The translations under genes were made by a program, and so were the position numbers. Shown one piece after another: positions 24,019 through 32,125 of a DNA stretch of 48,072 nucleotides (position 1 is the first letter of the stretch; the number at the start of each line of letters is the position of its first letter). Below the pieces are notes generated by a model. That model saw only the letters and a program-made list of their open reading frames with translations. It was not told where the DNA came from and did no database searches. This DNA is from Campylobacter sp. (GTDB taxonomy: Bacteria; Campylobacterota; Campylobacteria; Campylobacterales; Campylobacteraceae). The stretch is from assembly GCA_022775765.1 (NCBI GenBank), contig JALFKC010000078.1:1-48072 (forward strand), read 5' to 3'.

Positions 24019-25494
24019 ATGAAAAACCGTGAAAATGCCACCTTAAACTATACAAAAAGCATATATGCTATATTTATTATCACTTTTGTAATGAGTGCGG
24101 TTGTTGCGGTGATATTTGTACTCTATATCACCAATCTTAAAAAGTCACTTGATGAAATTTACTCTCACTATGTTTTGCCAACTAACAAAATAGTAGAAAT
24201 TTCACAGTTTTATAGTGCAAATTTATTCTACGATATCAATCAAAAAAACTCATCTGAGATTAAAAATTTGCTAGATAGCATTCAGACAAAATGGGACGAA
24301 TATAGATCTTTGAGCAGATATTATGGTAAAAGTGAGTTTGAAGATCTACAAAAAATTGAACTAGAAAAAGCAATTGAGGCAAATTTGCAAAATATCTTAA
24401 TTCTTGCAAATGATACTGGCATAGTCAGCTTGCAAGATATTAAAAATCAAAAAGAGCAAATTTACCTTGCACTTCAGGTAAGTGCTGAGGATTTTAACAA
24501 GCTATTTTCATATTTTTTGGATGAGTTAAACAAGCAAAAATCAAGCACGGATGAGTTTTATAAGAAGTGGTTTTATAGGCTTTTTGGGCTGATATTTATT
24601 ATTTTTATGCTTTGTGCTAGCACGGTTGTTTTTTTGGGATTAAAATCAAAGCAGATTAATAAAATGCTCGATTCGATGGTAAAGACAAAGACCTATGAAC
24701 TTCAAAATCTAAACAAAGAGCTTGAAGCGAAATTAAAACGCGAACTTGAAAACTCACGCAAAAAAGATCAAGCCATACTTATGAACTCTAAAATGGCCGC
24801 CCTTGGTGAAATGCTTAGAAATGTCTCTCACCAGTGGCGTCAGCCATTAAATGCGATAATTATGATAATTCAAAGCTTTGAAACCAAGCTTGAAAAAGGC
24901 AAACTCACTCAAGAATTTGTCTCATCTCAGGTCAAAGAAGCACTAATTTTAGCTAATGGAATGTCAAAAACTTTAGATGAATTTGGAAGTTTTTATAGTC
25001 CAAACAAACAAAAAAGGAGCTTTGAACTCGATGAGCTTATCCAAAATAGCCTAACTCTAAGCCGTTATATCCTAGATAAAAACAATATCAAGCTGACATA
25101 TGAAAAGCAAGATGGTATAAGACTATTTACTTATAAAAATGAACTTTTGCAGGTGTTGATAAATATCATTAACAACGCCAAAGACGCACTTAATGATAAA
25201 TTTTATACAAAATATATTATAATTAAAACTTATATAAAAGATAACTTCGCTATAATTGATATTGCCGATAATGGCGGAGGGATAAAAGATGGTGTCATTG
25301 AGAAAATTTTTGAACCATATTTTACGACTAAACACCAGAGTATGGGAAGTGGAATTGGACTTTATATGAGTAAAAATTTGATAGAAAAACATATCGGCGG
25401 CGAACTTTTAGTAACAAATATAACAAAAGAATTTGGACCTAGAGAGTATAGGGGGGCAAATTTTATAATCAAAATTCCTATGATGGAGGATTAG
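24019..25494 (+). CDS. Membrane sensor histidine kinase
   Basis: This 491-residue protein has two membrane segments (about 15-38 and 188-208) around a helical periplasmic sensing region of about 150 residues. A coiled linker (215-255) follows. The transmitter has an H-box NVSHQWRQPLN with H271, an N-box NIINNAKDAL (N385/N386), a G1 box DNGGG (417-421), and an F/G2 stretch FEPYFTTKHQSMGSGIGL. All residues needed for autophosphorylation are present. The stop is one base before the response regulator start, so they are partners. The stimulus is unknown. Placement beside formate dehydrogenase and selAB suggests formate, selenium or respiratory state. Confidence 0.9.
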   Translation: MKNRENATLNYTKSIYAIFIITFVMSAVVAVIFVLYITNLKKSLDEIYSHYVLPTNKIVEISQFYSANLFYDINQKNSSEIKNLLDSIQTKWDEYRSLSRYYGKSEFEDLQKIELEKAIEANLQNILILANDTGIVSLQDIKNQKEQIYLALQVSAEDFNKLFSYFLDELNKQKSSTDEFYKKWFYRLFGLIFIIFMLCASTVVFLGLKSKQINKMLDSMVKTKTYELQNLNKELEAKLKRELENSRKKDQAILMNSKMAALGEMLRNVSHQWRQPLNAIIMIIQSFETKLEKGKLTQEFVSSQVKEALILANGMSKTLDEFGSFYSPNKQKRSFELDELIQNSLTLSRYILDKNNIKLTYEKQDGIRLFTYKNELLQVLINIINNAKDALNDKFYTKYIIIKTYIKDNFAIIDIADNGGGIKDGVIEKIFEPYFTTKHQSMGSGIGLYMSKNLIEKHIGGELLVTNITKEFGPREYRGANFIIKIPMMED

Positions 25495-25495
25495 A

Positions 25496-26164
25496 ATGAA
25501 TGAAAGAAACTTAGACGCACTTTCTAAAATCAGCGTTTTGTATTTAGAAGACGAGGAGACGCTTTTAAAACAGACTACGAATGTTTTGGAAGATTTTGTC
25601 AAAACTATTTATCCTTGCAAGGATATTAACTCGGCAACTGAAGCGATACTAAACAAAAAAGTAGATGTCATTATCAGCGATATTTTGCTTGAAAATGGGC
25701 TTGGCATCGAGTTTTTAAAAAAAATCAGAACCGAGGGCTATCAAACACCATTTATCTTCACAACTGCTTACACAGATACCAAATATATGCTTGAAGCGAT
25801 CAAATTTAGTGCAAACGGCTACATTATCAAGCCTATAAATGTCAAAGACCTTTTGAATATGATATATGATGTGATTATCCCTATTTTAAAAGAGGACGAA
25901 TACAAAAAAAACGAGTATATCATCAAAACAGTTGCCGCGGTTACTGATACAAAGGCGGTTGAAGTGATAAAATTTATCGTTAATAATCTAAATGAAGATA
26001 TGATTTTTAACTATCCGCATTCGGTGATTATGGAGAATATCGATGTTAGCAAGCCAACAGTCATCAAGCTTTTTAAACAGTTAGCGGATTTGGAGATTTT
26101 GGTTAAACTTCAAAACTCAAAGTATGAATTTAGACCACAAAATCTTAAAAATTTAGAAATTTGA
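25496..26164 (+). CDS. Response regulator with HTH output domain
   Basis: This 222-residue protein has an N-terminal receiver: acidic pair E18/D19 (LYLEDEE), phosphoacceptor D62 (ISDILLENG), T89/T90 and K112 (IIKPIN). After a linker, residues 140-222 are helical and contain IDVSKPTVIKLFKQLADLEILVKL. This is a winged-helix-like DNA-binding output not of the OmpR type, closer to the response regulators often found in Campylobacterota. ATG follows TGGAGGA and lies one base after the kinase stop. The likely targets are its own operon and the divergent fdh genes; this is inferred only from position. Confidence 0.88.
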   Translation: MNERNLDALSKISVLYLEDEETLLKQTTNVLEDFVKTIYPCKDINSATEAILNKKVDVIISDILLENGLGIEFLKKIRTEGYQTPFIFTTAYTDTKYMLEAIKFSANGYIIKPINVKDLLNMIYDVIIPILKEDEYKKNEYIIKTVAAVTDTKAVEVIKFIVNNLNEDMIFNYPHSVIMENIDVSKPTVIKLFKQLADLEILVKLQNSKYEFRPQNLKNLEI

Positions 26165-26174
26165 TAGGAATTTG

Positions 26175-27491
26175 ATGAAAATACAGCTTCCTCAAATCGA
26201 TAAGTTAGCAAATCTAAAAGAGTTTGAAGGTGCTTTTAGACCAAAGATAATCGCTATTGCAAAAAGTGTGCTTGAGTGCGAGAGACAAAAAGCACTAAGC
26301 AGACAAAGCTACAAAAGCTTTGATGAGATAGTTAGCGAGATTGCGTCTTGCTACGATGAATTTGAAGCTCTTAGCCTAAGGCCAATTATTAACGCAACAG
26401 GTGTAGTTCTTCACACAAATTTAGGTAGAAGTGCTATAAGTAGCGAAGTTTTAAAAAGAGCCCTAAAGGCTTCAAAAGGCTACTCAAATTTAGAATACGA
26501 CACAAATTTAGGCAAAAGAGCATGGCGATACTCTTACACAAGCGAGCTTTTTAATCTTTTGTGTGGAAGCGAAGAAGCTCTAATCGTAAATAACAACGCT
26601 AGTGCAGTTTTTTTGGTGCTTAATACCTTTGCTAAGGCTAGGCAAACCATCGTAAGTAGGGGAGAGCTTGTAGAGATTGGCGGTGGATTTAGAATCCCTG
26701 AGGTGATGAGTAGCTCTCTTACAAACTTAATTGAAGTTGGCACCACAAACAAAACCAAACTCAAAGATTACGAAGAAGCAATCAATGAAAACACCGCTAT
26801 GCTAATGAAAGTCCATAAGTCAAATTTTGCCATCCTAGGCTTTAGCGATGAGGTTAGTATAAGCAAGATTTCAAATTTAAGTAGTAAATTTGGGTTAATT
26901 AGCTACTACGATATGGGAAGTACGTATATAAATGAGCTTCCTTTTAATCTTGGCAAAGATGAGTCACCACTTGGTGAGATTTTAAAAACAGGCGTGGATC
27001 TAGTGAGTTTTAGTGGCGATAAGCTCTTTGGAAGCGTTCAGTGTGGCATAATTCTAGGCAAAAAATCTCTCATAGCTAAGCTTAAACAAAACCAACTTCT
27101 AAGAATGCTAAGAGTTGATAAAATCACCCTTTCTATCTTAAATGAAACCATCAAAGCTTATCTAAATAAAGAGTTTGATTTAATCACTACAACTCATCAA
27201 ATTTACAAAACCACTGATGAGCTAAAAAGCCTTGCAACTAGCGTAAAAAATAGTATAATCTTGCCTTGCGAAGTAGTTCAAACTTCAACTTTTATAGGCG
27301 GGGGCAGTATGCCTTGCAAAAGCTATCCAAGCGTGGCTTTGGCCTTTGATGGTAACACGCAAGAGCTAGAGAGTAAATTTAGAAAATCAGGCGTCATCGG
27401 CAGGATAGAAAATGGCAAATTTTTGCTTGATTTTAGGACTATTTTGGATGATGAGATTGATAGTTTGATAAAAATTTGCAATGAAATTTGA
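26175..27491 (+). CDS. selA: L-seryl-tRNA(Sec) selenium transferase SelA
   Basis: This 438-residue PLP enzyme converts seryl-tRNA(Sec) to selenocysteyl-tRNA(Sec) using selenophosphate. It shows the SelA pattern: LRPIINATGVVLHTNLGRS, YSNLEYD, VNNNASAVFL, SRGELVEIGGGFRIPEV, and the PLP-binding lysine in VSFSGDKLFGS (K283). I use ATG 26175 (AGGAA in front); a TTG one codon upstream is also open. It follows the response regulator by 10 bases and is followed by SelB after 14, so all are probably one transcript. Its product is needed for the UGA in fdhA about 6 kb away. Confidence 0.96.
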   Translation: MKIQLPQIDKLANLKEFEGAFRPKIIAIAKSVLECERQKALSRQSYKSFDEIVSEIASCYDEFEALSLRPIINATGVVLHTNLGRSAISSEVLKRALKASKGYSNLEYDTNLGKRAWRYSYTSELFNLLCGSEEALIVNNNASAVFLVLNTFAKARQTIVSRGELVEIGGGFRIPEVMSSSLTNLIEVGTTNKTKLKDYEEAINENTAMLMKVHKSNFAILGFSDEVSISKISNLSSKFGLISYYDMGSTYINELPFNLGKDESPLGEILKTGVDLVSFSGDKLFGSVQCGIILGKKSLIAKLKQNQLLRMLRVDKITLSILNETIKAYLNKEFDLITTTHQIYKTTDELKSLATSVKNSIILPCEVVQTSTFIGGGSMPCKSYPSVALAFDGNTQELESKFRKSGVIGRIENGKFLLDFRTILDDEIDSLIKICNEI

Positions 27492-27505
27492 TAAGGAAGT
27501 GAAAT

Positions 27506-29329
27506 TTGAATAGTATCATCATAGGCACGGCTGGTCATATTGACCACGGCAAAACTTCGCTAATCAAGGCGTTAAACGGCGTTGATGGCGATAGAATGCA
27601 AAGTGAAAAAGAGCGTGGAATCACAATTGATCTTAGCTTTTCAAATTTAAAAAGTGGCGAAAATAATATCGCATTCATCGATGTCCCGGGGCACGAAAAT
27701 TTAGTCAAAACTATGATAAGTGGGGCGTATAGTTTTGATGCGTGTATGCTTGTAGTAGCAAGTGATGACTCACTTATGCCCCAAACCAAAGAGCATATTG
27801 AAATCCTTTGGCTACTTGGTGTAAAATCCATCATACTTTGCATAACAAAGTGCGATCTTACAACCAAAGATGAGCAGATTAAAGCTGATCTTGAAACGAG
27901 AGACTATATCGCTAAATTTGATGGACTAGAGGTTTTGCAGACATTTTTTGTAAGCACCAAAGATGAGTTAAGCCTAAATGAGCTAAAATCCTATCTTTTT
28001 ACTATCAAGCCAAAAGCTAGAAGCTCAAACTCGCTTGTTAGATACTATATTGATAGGGTTTTTAGCCTAAAGGGGATTGGAATTGTAGTGACTGGAAGTT
28101 TGGTTGATGGATTTATCAAAACAGGCGAAAAGCTATTTTGCCTAAATAATTCAAAAATATATAATGTTAAATCCTTGCAAGTGCACGATAGTTTTGTAAG
28201 CTTAGCAGACTTTCCAAACAGAGTGGCGATAAACTTAAGCCCTGCAAATGCCAGCGAGCTAAAAAAGGGCTATATTTTATCCAAAAAAGGTTTTTTTAGG
28301 GGATTTGGCCAGGTTGATTGCGTATTTGTAGGAAAAATCGAGCACAATGAAAGCGTTATGTTTTGTGTAGGAAGCGACGCAGTGAGTGCTAAAGCTTTGG
28401 TATTAAGCAAAAAAGATGACAAATATTTTGTGAGTTTTAAGTTTCAAAAAGAGATGTTTTTAAAATTTAATGAGCCTTTTGTAGTGTTAGCAAATTCACG
28501 CGTAATTGGTGGTGGCAAGGTGCTAAATCCTATTAGCGAACCGCTTAAAAAGCCACTTAAGATAGAGCTTTTAAACGCTCTAAACTCAAAAAATTTCATC
28601 AAAGCATTTGAGATTTTAGCTATCACTCACAAGCATGGTTTTGGACTGATATCATCATTTCAACGCTTCGCGGTGGAACACGCTGACGCACTAAATATCG
28701 CTAAAAATTTAAGTGATAAATTCTACATAGATGAGACAAATTTATGCGTTTATAGCGTGGAAGCACTCAAAGATATAGAGAATTTTGTCAAATTTATGGT
28801 AGCAAAAAACCCATACGCTATTTTTAGCCCAAGTAGCATTGCACTTCGCCTAGCGTGGGCGAGCGAGAATTTGATAGGTTTGGCACTTCAAAATTTAGCA
28901 AAAAACTCTCTAATAGAAAAAAATGGAAGTGTCTATATCAAAAAAGGCGTCGATATAAACGCACTTGAAAAAAGCGTAAGCGAAAAGATCTACTCAATTA
29001 TCAAAAATGATGGCATAACCCCACAAGCCCCATATAATATCTACGATAGTCTTGATATCGATAGAGTTAGTGGGGATAACGCACTAAAGGGACTAACTGC
29101 TTCCAAAAAGGTCGTCCGCCTAGCACACAATCTCTTTATAAGTAGTGAGAGTTTGGCTGAAATTCTCAAAATTATGAGAGAAATCATCGCAAAAAATGGT
29201 AAAATAAATGTGGGAATTTTAAAAGATAGTCTAGGTATCAGTAGGAAATTCGCCATCGCATTTTTGGAGTATTTGGATGGTTTTGATGATATCAAAAAGA
29301 TAGAAAATGATAGGTTTTTGATAAAATGA
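27506..29329 (+). CDS. selB: Selenocysteine-specific elongation factor SelB
   Basis: This 607-residue GTPase delivers Sec-tRNA to UGA codons marked by a SECIS. The EF-Tu-like G domain has GTAGHIDHGKT (7-17), EKERGITID (35-43), DVPGH (59-63) and TKCD (114-117). Beta-barrel domains follow. The C-terminal third, of winged-helix repeats (for example IFSPSSIALRLAWASENLI and GKINVGILKDSLGISRKFAIAFLEYLD), binds the SECIS hairpin. The start is TTG 27506 with AAGGAAG in front; no ATG fits, because the G1 motif begins seven residues later. It ends in a 4-bp overlap with the lipoprotein gene. The tRNA(Sec) gene is not in this window. Confidence 0.96.
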   Translation: MNSIIIGTAGHIDHGKTSLIKALNGVDGDRMQSEKERGITIDLSFSNLKSGENNIAFIDVPGHENLVKTMISGAYSFDACMLVVASDDSLMPQTKEHIEILWLLGVKSIILCITKCDLTTKDEQIKADLETRDYIAKFDGLEVLQTFFVSTKDELSLNELKSYLFTIKPKARSSNSLVRYYIDRVFSLKGIGIVVTGSLVDGFIKTGEKLFCLNNSKIYNVKSLQVHDSFVSLADFPNRVAINLSPANASELKKGYILSKKGFFRGFGQVDCVFVGKIEHNESVMFCVGSDAVSAKALVLSKKDDKYFVSFKFQKEMFLKFNEPFVVLANSRVIGGGKVLNPISEPLKKPLKIELLNALNSKNFIKAFEILAITHKHGFGLISSFQRFAVEHADALNIAKNLSDKFYIDETNLCVYSVEALKDIENFVKFMVAKNPYAIFSPSSIALRLAWASENLIGLALQNLAKNSLIEKNGSVYIKKGVDINALEKSVSEKIYSIIKNDGITPQAPYNIYDSLDIDRVSGDNALKGLTASKKVVRLAHNLFISSESLAEILKIMREIIAKNGKINVGILKDSLGISRKFAIAFLEYLDGFDDIKKIENDRFLIK

Positions 29330-29931
29330 AAAGATATTTTTGGATAGTTTTGCTGATTTTTGGGGTTGTTGGATTTAGTGGTTGTGCGAATAAAAATGTG
29401 AATTTAAATGAAGGCATAGTTAGAACTAGTGAGCCACTTTTTATTGGGACTAAGCCAAAAGATAACAAAGTTTATGTGAAATTTAGCGACGCTACTGGCC
29501 TTGATTGGGGGCAGGTGAGTGCGAGCGAAAAATTAAGTGATGATTTGAGACAAAAACTACTACTTAATGGCTACATTTTAACCGATGAAAAACAAAACGC
29601 AAGTGTGATTATAAATGGTGGAATTAACTATTTTAGACGAACTATTATCAAAGATAGAGATCCATTTTTGGAGTTTGGAATGGGTAGAAGATGGTACTAC
29701 GCTGGTGTTGGATATTATGATAATTTTTATGATATGCGGATGAATAGCTATATCTACGACGCACAAATTTCACTTAGCATTGGAATTAATGATGGCAAAA
29801 ATATCAAAAATTACACTACAAATTTAAACTATCAAAGTAGTAAAAATATCAATTCACTCTCTACTATGCTAAAAATTTTCTCAAATAAAATCTCAAATCA
29901 GATAATTTATTACTTAAAAAATGCAGATTAA
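29326..29931 (+). CDS. Lipoprotein, weakly TraT-like, last gene of the selAB operon
   Basis: This 201-residue protein has a signal peptide ending in the lipobox GFSGC (residues 16-20), so it should be lipidated and sent to the envelope. The mature part has VYVKFSDATGLDW, a helical stretch DDLRQKLLLNGYILTDEKQNASVIING, and an aromatic region FGMGRRWYYAGVGYYDNFYD. The plan (small domain, then 'GYI..' and an apolar repeat) recalls TraT-type outer-membrane lipoproteins, but only weakly. ATGA overlaps the SelB stop, so it is translated with selB although nothing ties it to selenium. Function unknown. Confidence 0.7.
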   Translation: MKRYFWIVLLIFGVVGFSGCANKNVNLNEGIVRTSEPLFIGTKPKDNKVYVKFSDATGLDWGQVSASEKLSDDLRQKLLLNGYILTDEKQNASVIINGGINYFRRTIIKDRDPFLEFGMGRRWYYAGVGYYDNFYDMRMNSYIYDAQISLSIGINDGKNIKNYTTNLNYQSSKNINSLSTMLKIFSNKISNQIIYYLKNAD

Positions 29932-30016
29932 GTTAAAACTAATATTAAATTTATAAATTATATATATTTTATCAATTAAGCTTTATTTTATGAGAAAATT
30001 TTAAGTAATCCTTGTG

Positions 30017-30022
30017 TATAAT
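30017..30022 (+). promoter_or_regulatory. -10 box of the pepE-dcuC operon
   Basis: TATAAT preceded by TTGTG (extended -10 style), 27 bases before the ATG of pepE, which has a very strong AAAGGAGG ribosome site. Confidence 0.6.
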
Positions 30023-30048
30023 CTACGCTAAATTAAAGGAGGTTTCCT

Positions 30049-30744
30049 ATGAAAAAAGCACTTTTATTAAGCGCTTCAAGCTACAAAAATACTGGATATT
30101 TGGTTCATTCAAAAGAGTGGATAAGAGATTTTCTCACATCAAACTTAAATGATGAAATTCTTTTTATCCCATACGCTGGAGTTAGACGCTCAAATGAAGA
30201 ATATGAGAAAAAAGTCAGCGATTGCTTGGGGCTAAATATCAAATCTATCCACCGATTTGATGATAAAAAGTTAGCCATCAAATCAGCCAAAGTTATAGCA
30301 GTAGGTGGCGGCAATACATTTATGCTAATGCACTATTTATACAAATTTGATTTAATTCAGCCCATCAAAGAAGCTGTAGAAAATGGTGCACTTTATTTTG
30401 GTTGGTCGGCTGGGGCAAATATCGCAGGTCAGACTATGATGACAACAAACGATATGCCAATCATTATGCCAAAAAGTTTTGACGCATTACAAATTTTCCC
30501 ATATCAAATCAATCCGCACTTTATCAGTGGCAAAACCCCAGGTCACAACGGCGAAAGTAGAGAAGAAAGGCTAGAAGAGTTTTTAATAACCAATCAAAGC
30601 TCTACTGTGTATGCACTGCCCGAAGGAAGTGCACTTTTGATAAATGGAAATGAAGTTAAGGTTATAGGTTATGCAGATATTTTGAAAATGCAGTATCAAA
30701 AACCTACCAAAGTGATAAAAATTTCTCAAACATTTAAAATTTAA
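30049..30744 (+). CDS. pepE: Peptidase E (alpha-aspartyl dipeptidase)
   Basis: This 231-residue protein of peptidase family S51 cleaves dipeptides with N-terminal Asp. The glutaminase-like fold shows VGGGNTF (85-91), the nucleophile elbow GWSAGAN with S120, and NPHF with His157 for the Ser-His-Glu triad. There is no signal peptide, so it is cytoplasmic. A strong ribosome site (AAAGGAGG) suggests high output. The next gene, a C4-dicarboxylate carrier, starts 8 bases after its stop. Together they fit a path in which Asp-X peptides yield aspartate, then fumarate, for anaerobic respiration with succinate export. Confidence 0.92.
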   Translation: MKKALLLSASSYKNTGYLVHSKEWIRDFLTSNLNDEILFIPYAGVRRSNEEYEKKVSDCLGLNIKSIHRFDDKKLAIKSAKVIAVGGGNTFMLMHYLYKFDLIQPIKEAVENGALYFGWSAGANIAGQTMMTTNDMPIIMPKSFDALQIFPYQINPHFISGKTPGHNGESREERLEEFLITNQSSTVYALPEGSALLINGNEVKVIGYADILKMQYQKPTKVIKISQTFKI

Positions 30745-30752
30745 GGAAAAAT

Positions 30753-32069
30753 ATGACAAATTTCATAGAGACTTTTAGGATAGTTTGTGCTATTTTAGGA
30801 ATTGTCGCGGTTGTAGCTTTGTTAATCAAAAAATTTGAAACTAGAACTGTGCTTGTTGGTGTTGGTTTGGTGCTTTGTATAATTTCTCTTGAGCCGATGA
30901 GTGGGCTTAAGGCTTTTACTGACAATATGGTAAGGGGTGGGCTTATAAAAGCAATTTGTGCGAGTATGGGTTTTGCGTATGTGATGAAATTTACAGGATG
31001 CGACCAACATTTAGTTAGAGCTCTAACCGCACCACTTAGAAATGTGGGGCTGTTTTTGGTTCCGCTAACTGTTGTGGTGACATTTTTTATCAATATCGCT
31101 ATTCCATCGGCTGCTGGGTGTTCAGCAGCGGTGGGAGCAACCTTGATCCCGCTTTTGATGGCAGCTGGAATTAAACCTGAGATGGCTGGAGCTTCAGTAT
31201 TGGCAGGAACTTTTGGAGCGGTTTTGAGCCCTGGATCAGCTCACAATATTTTTGTAACAGAAATGGTTCAAATGTCAAATCCAGTTTACACAGTACAAGA
31301 TGTAATCAAGGTTCAATTCTCAAGTGCGATGATCTCTTTGGTTATAGTTCTTGTTTGTATAACAGTGGCTGTGTTTATATTTAGAGATTATCAAAAAGGC
31401 TTAAATTTTAATAATTTGGGTGATAGCAATATCCAAGAAAGCAAAGAACCTATAAAAGTGCATTTTGCCATTATGCCTTTGATTCCACTTGTTATACTTA
31501 TTATCGGCGGAACTAGTTTAAGCGATATAAGCTGGCTAGCTTGGACAAAAATGGGCGTTGCTGAAGCGATGCTAATAGGTGCGATTGTCGCAATTGCGGT
31601 AACTTTAACCAATCCTCAAACAATCACCAAAGAGTTTTTTAACGGAATGGGAAGTGCTTACGCAAACGTAATTGGAATTATCATTGCAGCTGGAGTATTT
31701 GTCGCAGGACTTGGTGCGTGCGGAGCAATTGATGCGATAATTGATTTTTTAAAAAACGAACAAAGTTATGTGAAATTTGGTGGAACATTTATACCATTTT
31801 TAATGGCAGTTGTAACCGGATCTGGGGATGCAGCAGCATTTGCATTTAATGAAGCAGTAACTTCTCAGGCTATACATTTAGGTTTCGCTCAAGACAAGCT
31901 TGGAATGGCAGTTGCGATTTCTGGGGCTTTGGGTAGAAGTATGTCGCCAATCGCTGGGGCTTGTATAGTGTGTGCTGGACTTGCAAAAGTTAGCCCTATT
32001 CAAATAGCCAAAAGAACTGCTATTGGTATGATATTTTCTGTGCTTGCTATAGCATTTTTTATTTTATAG
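30753..32069 (+). CDS. dcuC: DcuC-family C4-dicarboxylate carrier, copy 1
   Basis: This 438-residue membrane protein has about 12 hydrophobic segments, with DcuC signatures CASMGFAYVMKFTGCD, IAIPSAAGCSAAVGATLIPL and VTGSGDAAAFAFNEAV, and two repeated halves. DcuC-type carriers exchange or export C4-dicarboxylates such as succinate and fumarate under low oxygen. It sits 8 bases after pepE with AAGGAAAA in front. It is a clear paralogue of the next gene, with short stretches of near-identical DNA. A polar loop at about 213-235 separates the halves and differs between the copies. Confidence 0.9.
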   Translation: MTNFIETFRIVCAILGIVAVVALLIKKFETRTVLVGVGLVLCIISLEPMSGLKAFTDNMVRGGLIKAICASMGFAYVMKFTGCDQHLVRALTAPLRNVGLFLVPLTVVVTFFINIAIPSAAGCSAAVGATLIPLLMAAGIKPEMAGASVLAGTFGAVLSPGSAHNIFVTEMVQMSNPVYTVQDVIKVQFSSAMISLVIVLVCITVAVFIFRDYQKGLNFNNLGDSNIQESKEPIKVHFAIMPLIPLVILIIGGTSLSDISWLAWTKMGVAEAMLIGAIVAIAVTLTNPQTITKEFFNGMGSAYANVIGIIIAAGVFVAGLGACGAIDAIIDFLKNEQSYVKFGGTFIPFLMAVVTGSGDAAAFAFNEAVTSQAIHLGFAQDKLGMAVAISGALGRSMSPIAGACIVCAGLAKVSPIQIAKRTAIGMIFSVLAIAFFIL

Positions 32070-32101
32070 CATACTTTAGATGAAAAATTTGATAGAATGT
32101 T

Positions 32102-32107
32102 TATAAT
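32102..32107 (+). promoter_or_regulatory. Possible internal promoter before the second dcuC
   Basis: TATAAT in TTTATAATATT, 18 bases before the start; the leader would be only about 10 bases but it contains AGGAGG. It lies in the 56-bp gap between the two carriers. Confidence 0.4.
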
Positions 32108-32125
32108 ATTTTTTAGGAGGATGAA

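Noticed and set aside
25451-25456. G6 run in the histidine kinase as a phase-variable tract
   Set aside because: Too short to slip often, and it encodes part of a normal C-terminal motif.
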